Shown here: positions 12,345-28,200 of the stretch, in pieces
Numbering within the stretch: the first letter of the stretch is position 1
Layout: every line of letters begins with the position of its first letter
Assembly: GCA_036583965.1 (NCBI GenBank)
Contig: JAZBQD010000027.1
Coordinates: forward strand, 5,164,187-5,228,186
Direction: 5' to 3'
Length of the DNA stretch: 64,000 nucleotides
From: Prunella strophiata
Taxonomy: Eukaryota; Chordata; Aves; Passeriformes; Prunellidae
Program-made: the position numbers and the translations under genes
The notes under the pieces: model-generated
Told to the model about the DNA's origin: nothing
Database searches by the model: none
The model's input: only the letters and a program-made list of their open reading frames with translations

Positions 12345-12742
12345 TTGCTGTGGGGAAGGGCTGGGAGAAATGGGATTGTTCAGCCTGGAGAAGAGAAGGC
12401 TCTGTGGTGACCTAACTGTGGCATTCCAGCCCCCTGAAGGGAGACAAGACAGACGGAGAGAGGCTATTGACAAGGGCTGGCAGTGACGGGACAAGGGGGA
12501 ATGCTGCAAACCAACAGAGGGCAGGTTTAGAGTAGGTATGAAGGAGAAATTCTCTCCTGTGAGGGAGGTGAGGCCCTGGCACAGGGTGCCCAGGAGAGTT
12601 GTGGATCCCTGGATCCCTGGGAGTGCTGGACGGGGCTGGGACCAGCCCGTTCTGGTGGGAGGCGGCACAGCCAAGGCACGGAGCTGAAATGAGACGAGCT
12701 TTAATGTCCCTTCCAACCCAAACCGTTCTGTGTCTCTCTGAT
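12345..12742 (+). mobile_element. CR1 LINE 3' fragment
   Basis: About 400 bp on the plus strand shows the standard CR1 3' order: GGATTGTTCAGCCTGGAGAA, then GGTGACCTAACTGTGGC, GGGACAAGGGGGAATG, AAATTCTCTCCTGTGAGGG, GTGAGGCCCTGGCACAGG, a degenerate GCTGGACGGGGCTGGGACC, and AATGTCCCTTCCAACCCAAA ending near GTTCTGTGTCTCTCTGAT. It is 5'-truncated and diverged, with no open reverse-transcriptase frame. It sits between the divergent starts of DIO1 and YIPF1. Confidence 0.85.
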
Positions 12743-12879
12743 AAAACCCTCAGTTACCAACACACGCAGTGTACGTCTATAACAGATGTACAAGCGCACG
12801 ATCACGCACAGCCCGGTACGGCCCCTCACGGCCGGTCCCAGACCGCAGCCCCACACGCCAGGGGCGCCGCGCTCGGGCT

Positions 12880-13243
12880 GCCGCGGGCCCTTTAAGGAGG
12901 GCGGGCGGGCGCGCACGCGGAAGCGCCGCGCGGGCTCTGATTGGTCGGTGCCGGGCGCGTCGCCAGCGCGGCTGTTGCTCCCCGAGGGGCGGGGGCAGAG
13001 GGGCCCGGCGGCGCCGCTGATTGGCTGCGGCCGCGCGGGGGTCGCGGCGCCTTTAAGGGAGCGGAGCGGCGGCTGCGGGCCCGGCGGTGCAGAGGTGCGG
13101 GGCGGGCCCGGGCGGGTGCGGGGGCTCGGGGGCGCGGGCACGGCAGCGCTGGCACAGGGCGGGCACCGGACCCGCCCCAGCGCTGCCCTGTCCCCTTGCA
13201 GGAGGGTCGAGCCGCGGGAGCTGATCTTCGTCCAGGCGGATGA
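12880..13243 (+). promoter_or_regulatory. YIPF1 CpG-island promoter and 5'UTR
   Basis: This is a dense CpG block. It contains two inverted CCAAT boxes (ATTGG at 12940-12944 and 13020-13024, 80 bp apart), GC boxes such as GAGGGGCGGGG near 12974, and two CCTTTAAGG-type sequences (about 12888 and 13050). A likely 5'UTR intron runs from a GAG/GTGCGG donor near 13094 to the CCCCTTGCAG acceptor ending at 13201. There is no TATA box at the expected distance. NF-Y and Sp1-type control is inferred from the motifs only. Confidence 0.6.
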
Positions 13244-17576
<4,333 letters not shown>

Positions 17577-18814
17577 ATAAGGTGAGAACCCTACCTAAAC
17601 TTCCTTTTTCTGCAGTCATCACAGATATCCTGAAACTTTTCCCCATCATTATGGTTAAATAGAAAGGGGTTTAATAGACTAATTTTGCTAAATGGGGTCT
17701 ATATATAAATAAAATTTATTAACTTTGTTTCAGTTGTAAGTTTTAAGTACAGATATAAAAACTGAAAAGACTCTGAGGAACAGATAAGTTATTTTCTTTG
17801 AGGTTTGCTCTTAGCAAGGAAACTCACATTTAAATAAATAATATACTCAGTCCCAGAGGTCATTCCCTTACAAAACCCAGAAGCATTTATTTAAATTTAT
17901 TCTGCACAAGTGAAACTTAAGCACTAAACTGTTGCACTCCAGTTTTTCTTTCCTTTTAATATAAAAAGCAGATTGGGTTTTTCCCCCTTGATGTTTGGCA
18001 CAGTGTTTCAGAGCAGCAGCCCTGTGTGGGGACATCTGTGCAGGGCTGACTCAGAGCCTGAGCCATCCATCCCTCTGGACTGCATTCCTTCTGTGGGATA
18101 GCTTTGAGTATTTGCTTCCTGGCATCCAGGACTGCTGCCAGCAGCAGATGACATTTGAATTCTGTTGGATCATTCTGTGGAGGAGGTCCAGGAACAGGCT
18201 AATAGATCTGTAAAGGCTAGGCCACTCCAAGTACACCAGCCACAAGTGTGTTTGTGAAAATCACGGTGTTTACTGAATAGAAGCTATATTACATTTAAAA
18301 TAAATAATATAAAAATTTGCCTTATGTGCCTAGTGAAAGGCATGTAAAACATTGTACAATCCAATCGTGCAAGTCAATTTTAGTGGCTTTTCCTCCTGCA
18401 AAATCAGGTTTTTTTCATTCCAGATGCCTCATAAGAATCAATATGATTTTAGTATTGAGACTTAAATATGTGTCCTCTGGTGAGGAGCTGAAATATTCAC
18501 TGGAGTTATTTGTCTCTTTCAGATGACAGCACCAGTTTCTCCATCTATACAGTAGTTTTATTTTAGATTATTTTTTTCACTGAAGATCTTGGAAGCTTCG
18601 AGGACAAGGGATGTGTTTTGCAGGAGGATGGACAGTGATGTCCCATGGACAGATGGACATCTCCCTGTTCCAGGAGGAGAGTGAACCATTGATCCCAGTC
18701 TAGAACAGAAAGGGGTTGGTTTTGTTTGGGATTTTTTTAATGTTTTGTTTTCAGCTTTTTGGGGGGATTTGTTTTGTTTTTTCTTTAATTCTATGCTTTC
18801 CACACTGTTTTGCC

Positions 18815-18970
18815 TCTGAATAAAGCCTTCTGCAGGCGATGTGAGATGTACATTCTGTGCACAAAGCATCTAAACCTGTGGGGAGGGTTTGGTCCAGGGC
18901 ATGGTGTTGTGACAGGACAGGACCCCCTAGAGTGGGCCCGTGCCGCCAGCGAGGCTTTCAAAGTGTAAAT
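18815..18970 (+). terminator. YIPF1 3'UTR polyadenylation region
   Basis: AATAAA is at 18819-18824, followed by a GT-rich stretch from about 18877 (CTGTGGGGAGGGTTTGG), and a second TAAATAAACG lies near 18965. The NDC1 CpG promoter begins directly after, so YIPF1 transcription must end within about 250 bp of the next gene's start. An earlier AATAAA (near 17707) could give a short 3'UTR. Confidence 0.5.
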
Positions 18971-19039
18971 AAACGGACGTAACGTGGATTAGTGTGACAA
19001 TTCCTTTCCTCGCCGCCCCGGGCTGCATTCTGTCCCCTT

Positions 19040-19259
19040 AGACACGGAGTACGCCCCAGGCCCCCTTTAGGCCGCCATGGCCGCGCGGGGAACGCCGGGA
19101 CTTGTAGTTTCCACTGCGAGTGACGTCACTCGCGCACTCCCGGGCAGCGGGCGTGCGCGCCCTCCCATTGGCTGCCGCCTGGGCGCGCGGCGGAAGTGTC
19201 GCGGGGCCGCACGTGGGGCCGTTGGGCGGCGGCTTTGAACGGGCGGCCGGGCCGCGGCC
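19040..19259 (+). promoter_or_regulatory. NDC1 CpG-island promoter
   Basis: The region is CpG-rich. It contains GGGACTTGTAGTTTCC (about 19097-19112), whose complement AACTACAAGTCCC resembles the ZNF143/STAF binding site. A palindromic full CRE, TGACGTCA, sits at 19121-19128, and a CCAAT box (ATTGGC) at 19167-19172. The NDC1 ATG at 19260 has a strong Kozak context (GCC before, G after). The start site is probably between 19110 and 19210. Factor binding is inferred from motifs. Confidence 0.6.
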
Positions 19260-22200
19260 ATGGAGGCGGCGGCGGGCGGGCAGCGGGCGCTGCTGCGGCA
19301 GGTCGGTCCTCGGGCTGCGCCCCCCCGGGCTGCGGCGCATCCCCCCCGGTCCCGGTTCTATCCCCGTGTCTCCCCGCGGGCGCATGGTGTCGGTGCCCGG
19401 CCTCCTCACTGTGTGTCCCCTCAGGTTCTGGGCGGTGAGCCCCAGTCCCCTCACCGTGCGCACCCCTCAGGCGCTGGGCTGGCCGGTCCCGGTCCCCGCT
19501 GCCGCTCCCCTGCCATTGTCACCGTGCCGGCGCTGGGCCGGCGGGTCCCGGTCCCCTCACGCTGTGTCCCCGCAGGTTCTGGGCTGGCGAGTGGCCGCCG
19601 CCGTGACCTGGTCCGTGCTGCTGCTGCCCTTCTGCACCGCGGCCTTCATCGTCCTCAGCGGCCTCGACCCCTTCCACCCGGTGCGCTGGATCTCGAGTAG
19701 GTGCCCGGCCGCGTTTTCCTGGTTTTGCTCTCACCTGTTTGTGTTTCTGGGTTTTTGGGTTCAGTAGGAGATAACGGGGACTGACGATGGCATCCTGTTA
19801 CACTTGTGTTTCGAATATTCTTTGGCCTTTGAAATGTTTCTGTGTTACAACTGCAGCAGCCACAGTCCATCCTAGACAGGAATAAGTGTTGCAAGTTCAT
19901 GTGAGTCTATCCCTCCAGAATTAAAAAAAAAAAACAGGTCAAGTGCTTTAGTTGTCTGTTCTGAGTCGTTGGACACACTTCCCCTTCCACCCTGTGCAGC
20001 TGCTGTTTCCATAAACAGCTTCAGTTTTCTCTATGGTGCACTGAATGCTAAGAGAAATTCCTGCAGCAGCCACTCTGCATGGTGAGGATAACACCCCCTG
20101 AGTGCCTGCAATGAAAATTGAGAGAGGTTTAGCTGGAAGCTCGATGCCTGTGATCATTGAGCTGCTCCAGGCAGAGAGAACTGACTTCCTTCCTCCCTTG
20201 AAAATAGAAAAGCCCAAAAGAACCACTCTGAAAGAAATTTCTTCTCTTTTTGGTGTGGCTGGATGGCTGCAGCTTTCCTTAAATGAATGGAAATGGGATA
20301 TTTGAGCCACAGTTCAATGTTTTGTTTTTTTTTTAAACAAACTTCTGAGTGTTCGCTTACAAGAAAACCAGTTATAATGCTGTAAAATAGTTTCTATGAA
20401 GTTCAGATATGCTTTTGTGCAGAAATGTTGTGTAGCTGGGCAGACCTCCTGTGGGATTAGAAAGTCCATTGACCATTAATCCCCTTTAAGCATTCAGTGG
20501 ATTATTGTCCATTGCTTAAGTGCTCTTTTCTGTTACTTACTGTGTTTCTGCTGTGTTATTGCAATTTTCTGAACAATAATATTTTTATTTTTTAGATTCT
20601 TTCAATGATTTGTATACTTCTTATGTCATCTTCTGTATCTTCCTGATGTCTGTGGTGATAATAGTAATAAGCATCTTCAACGTTGAATTTTATGCAGGTG
20701 GGTTGTGTAAATTGTTGAACTGTCTTTGATACCTAAATTAAATAGGAAAATAATTTATAATTTAGTGACTGATCCTGACTGTGAAAAGTTCTTTAGTGAC
20801 AATGGTGGTTTTTTTTTTCTTCTCTTTTTTATTTTAATGAAAGAGTTTATTAGTAAGAAGTGAAAATGATTTTTCTGCTTTTATTTACAGTTGTGCCGTC
20901 AATACCATGCTCTCGATTAGCACTGATAGGAAAAATTATTCACCCTCAGCAAGTCATCCATTCCTTTGTTCATGCTATCATGGGAATGCTGGTTTCTTGG
21001 TGTGCTACAGTCATGACAAAAGGGAGGTTCCAGTTTCTTGCTGTGTCCTGCACACCTTCAGAAAGGTAACTGTGTGTATGTGTGAGAGATAAACAAAGAA
21101 CTTTTAATGTAAAACGTATTTACTGATTGTTTCTTTCAAATAGAATCCCAAAAATTGGGGTATTCTCAAAACACAGCAATTATGTGTTGATTTTATTTAT
21201 TAAAGGACAAAAAATACCCCCTTTGTAAATGTTACAATGCACAGAGAACTGGAGCAGAAAAACTACATTTCCAGGATTCTTAATGGATTCTTCATTCTTG
21301 ATGACAAATTGGTTGTCCCTTGAACTAAGTCCTGGTCTTGTGGCTAATGGCATTATTTCATGCATAAATTACAAAAACAGGTGATAGAATTCCTACTTTA
21401 GCAAAAAACTTGCTGAGATATCATCACAAATACTAATCAGGAAAATAAAATCAAACTTCTGATTTGAGTTTCCTAAGGCTTGAACAGCTTTTTGTTTTGA
21501 ACTCAGAATTGATTCTAAGTTTTCTCTTTTAGCCCAGAAGATGCTGTTCCTCAGATGTGCCTAAATGAGTATCACCTCTTCTTTCTACTTTCTGGAGCTT
21601 TCTTGGGATACAGCTACAGCCTTTTCTTTCTTATTAACAACATGAATTATTTGCCATTTCCAATCATACAGGTAAGAGGTTTGAGCATTTTTGTAGAAAG
21701 ACATGGATAAGTGAAACAGTGCTCAAAAAAGCCTGGATAATTTATGAGTGTGGCAGCAGTGTGCAGCTGCTGTCACTGACAGATGAAGTGTACACCCAGC
21801 TTTCAATGCCAGCAGTGTTCATCCTGCTCCTTCCTGCTCAGCTCCTTTCAAATGAACACAGAAATTGGGATGCTGTGACTCTTTAACATTTAGGCTACAG
21901 CCCTCTGATGCCTGTTAGAAGCTGGCCTGCTGAACTACAGGAAAAAGACAATGTGCACAATCTGGGTATCAATTTCAGGAACTGACAACAAGGATCACCT
22001 GAAAGCTGAAAATCTTGACAGTTAAAAAAAACAACTTCAGTTCAAGTCTAAACAGCACATTAAATCTTGCTTAGAGGTCAACATCCAAAGCCTTTTTGTG
22101 TGTGTAGCACTATGGAAACTGAAATTCCATTAATTCCTCTGGAGGAGTCCTGCAGAAATCTGTACCAGTGTGAAACATCACCTTAAAAATACTCCTGTTG

Positions 22201-25200
22201 CTGCAGCCTCTAACTTTGCCTGATTCCCAGACTGCCACAGTGCAACCAATTTGGCAAGAGATGTCTTTAACCATCAACCACCAAGGTTGGTTATAATAGT
22301 GAAAAAATATGTGTGCTGCATTATGCTGACCATTCAGTTCATCAGCAAACCAAGCAGCATTTTAGCAATGCTGTAGTTAGAATATTAAAAAAAAATCTAT
22401 TTCAATATTGTCAATTCTCCTTTTTTTTTGTTGCTGTTTCTTTGGGTTTTCTGTTTGGTTTTGGTTTTTTTCCCCTTTCCCCCTTTTTTTCTTTTTTTTT
22501 TTTTTCCTAATGCAAGCTAGTAAAATAAAAATTAAATCACTTTGGTCTTTGGTTGCATTTGCATAGTTTCATTTGTCATCTGGGTTGCTTCAGTCATTTG
22601 GAAACATATATACTTTTTATTTGGAGGAAAGCAGTTAGTGTTATGTTGGTTTTGCTGCTTGGGGGATTACTGACTCTGGAACTCAGGCTTGTCTAAATTT
22701 TCCCTATATTTTAATTGAACATTCAGAATGTAAATGAAATCTAGTAGATTAAATATGGCTTCTTTTTTTCCTTTATTTTGCATTAGACAGGGTTGTTTGG
22801 TTTGTTCCTTTGTGTACTCAGTCTGTGTATTCCATTCTTCATTTTCACTGCTACAAGCAGGAAACAGGATAAGAACTAGAAATTATTATAAAATATCAGG
22901 AAAGATTGGGAGCATAATTAATAAATGTAACACCTAGATTTACCTTCAATTAAGTTTTTAATTGATCTAGACCTCAGGCTTTTAAGTCCCTTGTCTTTTT
23001 TTGTTGTATTATTTTTATTAACTGTTTCATTGATTAGTTCTGAATGTGGAATACTAAACTATTTATTTTGTTTGGTTTTAGCAATACAAGTATTTACGTT
23101 TCAGAAGATCTTTGCCTCTCCTGATAAAACACAGTTGTGTGGAATCACTATATTTTGTTAGAAACTTCTGTGTCACATATTACTTTTTTGGTAAGGGTTC
23201 CTGAAATTCTCTATTTTTTTTTTTTTTTTTTTTTTTTTAATTTGTAATTCCTGTGTTTGAAAACTTTGATCCATCAGGCTTTGGACTGCTCCTTCCATTG
23301 CCTGGTAGTGGAAATGTGGTGTCCCAGAGCTGAGCCTGGCACTCCAGCAGTGTGCTGTGTGTAATGTTGCTGTACCATCCCATTTTTTTAGGCAAAGATC
23401 AGCACTTTGGATTTATTCTCAGGTGTCCTGTATATTATTTGGAGGGAGGCAGGATGGTTCCTCCCATATAAAAGTGGAGTTTGGTCTGTGGGTAAAAAAA
23501 AACAACAATCTGTGCTGATGAAGATGATTGCACTGGATTTTCTAAAAATCAGGAATTCATTCTTAGGGATTGTAATTATCTTCCTAAATGATGTCAAAAT
23601 ATGCAAGAACTATTATCCCTTTATTTACATCAGGGGATAAATTAGAAGTATGGTGGTTCTATATCAGATTCCATTAAGTCTCTAAAAGCACTTTGCTGCT
23701 GCCTGGGCTGTAGTGAAAATTAATATTAAATTACTATTAACCCTCTTTTGTTAGTGAGGAAACACAATTAACTCACTGCTGAGAAGCAGCAATAAAAGAG
23801 GAGGTCTGCATCTCTCAGTGTATAGCTGCTAGCCTGAAGCCTTTTTTCATTCTCTTTTTGTGTTTCTTGAAACAAAGTAACCCCAAAGGCAGATTGTTTC
23901 CATGTCCATGTGAGTTAGAAGACCAGTCTCTTGTCTCTGCATGAATTCTATTTTTGTCTTTTTTTTAGCCTACTGTGTGTGTGTGTTTTGTAGTTGTATT
24001 TGTTTCAGAGTCTCTTTTTGAACCCCTAGGTTATATCCCCAAGGTGTGGATATGTACCACGATGGGTCTTCATACAGACAGGTAGGTAGGACATTGTGCT
24101 GGAAACTTGGAATATTGCTGAGAAGTTCCTTTGCTGAGGAAATGCAGCTTGGCAGCAGGACTCAGTTCTTTGCCTCCCCACACAGAATGTGGGGAGCTCT
24201 GGCTTTTTCTGAAATGAATCCTAAAGGAACCAGCATCCCCTTGTAGGAACCATCTTGTCATTAAGATAGTAATTAGGGAATCACAAATCACTTTTTTTTT
24301 TCCTGTAAGTCTCTTAAGTATTAGAAAGGCTAAACATTCCAGATTGCATCTATGAGTTTTATCTGATTTTCTGTGGTGTTTTTTTGGGGGGGAGAGGGGG
24401 GGGAACATCCTTATTTTTTTAAGACTGTTGTTTGTTTTAAAATAGAGAAGCTGGAGTCTTAATATGTTAATTGGCTAAAACTGTAGTCATTATTATTTCA
24501 TATATATTTGCCTTAATTTCATTAATTTTTCTTAGTAAAAATACTGAAATACTTACATCCTCTTGGTTACTTTATCTGCAGTAAATTACATCCTCTTGAC
24601 ACTCTGAGTGGTTTATTGGATCTGTCCTTGTTTTACCATACCTGGCTGAGTGGTGTGTTCCTTCTGATGACCTGGTACATTGCTTGGCTGCTCTTCAAAA
24701 TCTATGCCACAGAGGTCAGTACTTGTGACAGTGCTCAAGTTACATCATCAGTGTGGCACAGATAATTCTTTCATTTCAAAAGCACTTCTACTAGGAAATA
24801 ACTCACTGTGAGTTCTTGAATTTTCACAGCCTGCACTACAGATAGTAACTGATAACTGGATAGTCAAGAGGGACCTGGTATTAATTGACTTTCCCTTTCT
24901 TCTCATAGCAAGACTTGTGCTCCTTACAAAATTCATGTTTTGTTACTGCCACCTCCTCCTCTTACTCCTCTGCTTCCAGATATTTCCTTAGAGAGGAAAA
25001 AAACTGATTATCTAACTTGATTTTTATTTTTTTTAAGTTAAAACACTATGAGACTCTTGATACATGAGAAAAAAAAGTGAGGTTTAAGTCCTGGGTCAAT
25101 GTATGGGTGAAAAGTACTCCTGGAATGAAATGGCAAATACAGTGCTGTTGGGGTGTTTAATTAGCTTTAATTAGAAAGGTGTAGTTGCTGTGACTACATG

Positions 25201-28200
25201 GAGAAAAGATCAACAATGAGTCAAGCATGACAACAGCTCTGAGGTGTGAGCAACCTGTCTCTAAGGATAATAACAAGCACCAGTGAACACCTTATCAACA
25301 TCTCTAATTACTGTATTGCTTATAAAACTGTGGAAGACAAAAGACATCATCCATCTGTGAAAGTATAAAATGGACTTTGCCCTTTTGGCTGATGAAAAAA
25401 GATCTGTTTATCCACATGGTTTTGTTGTTTTTGTTTTTGGTTTTTTTTTTTTTTAATGAACTAAAAAACTTACAAAGTTGCTTTTAAATATTTGCATAGT
25501 GTTAACTGAAAAGTCAAGAAAGAAATTGTAAGATTAGCCCACATGAACACATTTATTTGAAGATAAAGATATCTGGATTTTCTATGATTTCTCAATATTA
25601 AATGAAAGAAGTAAACTCTCTTTGTTTCTGTGTTAGAAATTGCAGGCCAGTTTACTGTTTTTTCATAAGATTTTCTTGTGCTTTCCTCTGTATAACATAA
25701 ATTTTGATGTTTGTATTTAGAGTCATCATTTCCCCATTCAACCAACATTTGCTCAGGAGACAGACCAGTGCCTGCCTAAAATCTTAAACAGCAATCCTCC
25801 CCTCCTTATAAAGGTAATTGAACCTCTTCCCTGACAGGTGTGTGCTGAAAAGGTGTTTTTCAGAGCATCTTCCAGGTACCAGTTCTGTTCACTGAGGTGT
25901 TAATTCCTTGAAAAACTGCCTCAGAGCACTCACAGGCTGTTGCATTTAATGATGAAAATTTGTTTAGTAGTGACATCTGCTGGTGTTCCTCACAGTTACT
26001 GTTAGCTGCAGATTCATTTATTTGGAGGTATGATCTGTGTGCAACAGAAGTGTCATGGTGTGCACTGATGCAAAAACAGCAGCTTAGTGGCATTCAGGTT
26101 TTTGTAACTCAACTTTGAGTCTTGTCACAGAAGCAGGGGTTTTCTCAAACCTTTGGACTCTCAACATCTTGTCCCTGCAACATATATTTCAGCTCTTAAC
26201 ATGTGTGTTCTCTCTTGAAATTAAAATATATCTATACTTAGATTGGAAGTTGGATTTCTTTTTCATAAAAGGCAATAGTAAAAAGCTACTTAAAACCTGT
26301 GAGTAAAGAAGAGGAATTTTGGTCTATGGTAAACATTAATAGGACTTACTGATTTTAACACTTAGCAATTGGAGACCTCATTTAAGAGGTATTATGTAAA
26401 TAAAGATAATAATATTCTCTTGCACATGCAAATTCTACCTTTAGTGATTTTACAGATTTCTGATAAGGCTGGAGATATAATAGGCTGCAATATCTTTTTA
26501 AGCTTTGCTGCATTATCTGAGGATAGGTGGGGAAGAGTTGAGCACAAACAATTAAAGGAACAGGAAATCTAATACATGATCTCTAATGTGATTAAAATTT
26601 ATAATAGGGTTTTGAATATTGTGAGAAATCAGGTTATTTTTAGTTTGGCACATTAATTGCTTAATCACAAGAAAAAGCAGTGGTAGGTTGGTCCCATAAG
26701 GCAGTGACCCTAAAGCTGTAGTTGAGTTCTGGTTTGCATAAAACAGTCCTTTTCTTAGACTTTTTAGTGTCTTAATGTCTTTCTGCCTGAGCTATTAGAA
26801 TAAAACAAGTGATAGATCTTCTTGAACTCCTGAGAATTGACAATTAAGAGCTCTGCAGCCCCATCCAGGGTGGTTTTGGGGATTTGCCTCCATTCTCTTT
26901 GTGTTATGTGACTGGTTTTAGCCAGTGTGAACTCATTCTTTGGTAGGGATTGATTTTATATGGATAACTATATTTTTTAAGCAGATATATTGGATTTTGC
27001 ATGCACTAAAACATTTTCCTTTCTTTGCAGTTTTTAGCCTTACAAGACTTGATGTTACTCTCCCAGTATTCTCCTGTTCGACGACAGGAAGTCTTTAGCC
27101 TTAGTCAGCCAGGTAATTATAAAAATTATTTTGTGTTGATTTTTGTTTTTTAAATCATTAATCAAATGCTCTTAGAAATTCTATAATTTTGTAGGGTATG
27201 CTGCATAAGCCAGGAGCCTCTTCCCTGTGGTGCCTTTTCCAAAAGGCTGCTTAGTTATCTATATTCTATATCTATATTATATCATATTGTTTCACCTGCT
27301 AAACTCAACCAGTTGTGGTGTCTGTTGGATCTAAATGACAGCCATAAGGAAACACAGGTTTGGAATTTTGAAAGCAGGGCCCACTTCACACCACCAGTCA
27401 GACAGTCCAGACTGGATAACCTAACAGATGTGGATGGAAGCTGAATGTTGAGCTGTGAGTGAGGGGAAATCAGGTACAAATACTGAGTCACCACTGCAGC
27501 TGTGAGAACAAACACTGGCTGTGACTTCAGTTAGTGCACAGTCCTTTTGCTGTGCTGTGGCAGAGGGGGTCAATTAAAACTGCTCAGAAGCCCTCAGGAA
27601 CTTTTTGTAGCACCTTATCAGGATTTCTAGTGTTTGTACTGCTTCAAAACTGTGTTGGCATCACCACTGGTATTTGTTCATTTCAGCTGTTCAGTCATTT
27701 CAGATCTGATGGGCTGAACTGCCTGTGTTGCCTCCATGCTTAGCAGGTTTCACTGAAGTCTCTTTAGAGTTATCCATTGAATCTGTCCATGTTTTCATCT
27801 TCTCTCAGTACAAACAAGCTGTCACAGTGGAAATGCCCTGTGGCATGTTATAAGCTGAGCTGCACTATGAGAGTGAAGCTCCTGCTGAGAGCACATGGGC
27901 ACTGTCAGAGAGCTGCAGGGAGGAGCAGCTGGGTTAAACCCTGCTCTCTGTGTGCACTGCCAGGTGGGCACCCTCACAACTGGACTGCCATATCCCGGGA
28001 GTGCTTGAGTCTCCTCAGTGACCTGACTCAGAGGCTGATTGCACAGCAGGAAGCAGCTGCAGCAAATGGGAGAGCAAAGCCACCAGTGGGAGAGCTGAAA
28101 GTACCTCCACAGACTCCAGGTATGTGAGGAAGTGCTCACAAAGGTTTGTAAAGCATGAAGGTAGCAATAGGTACCTTAGTCTCAATTACATTTTTTGAGG

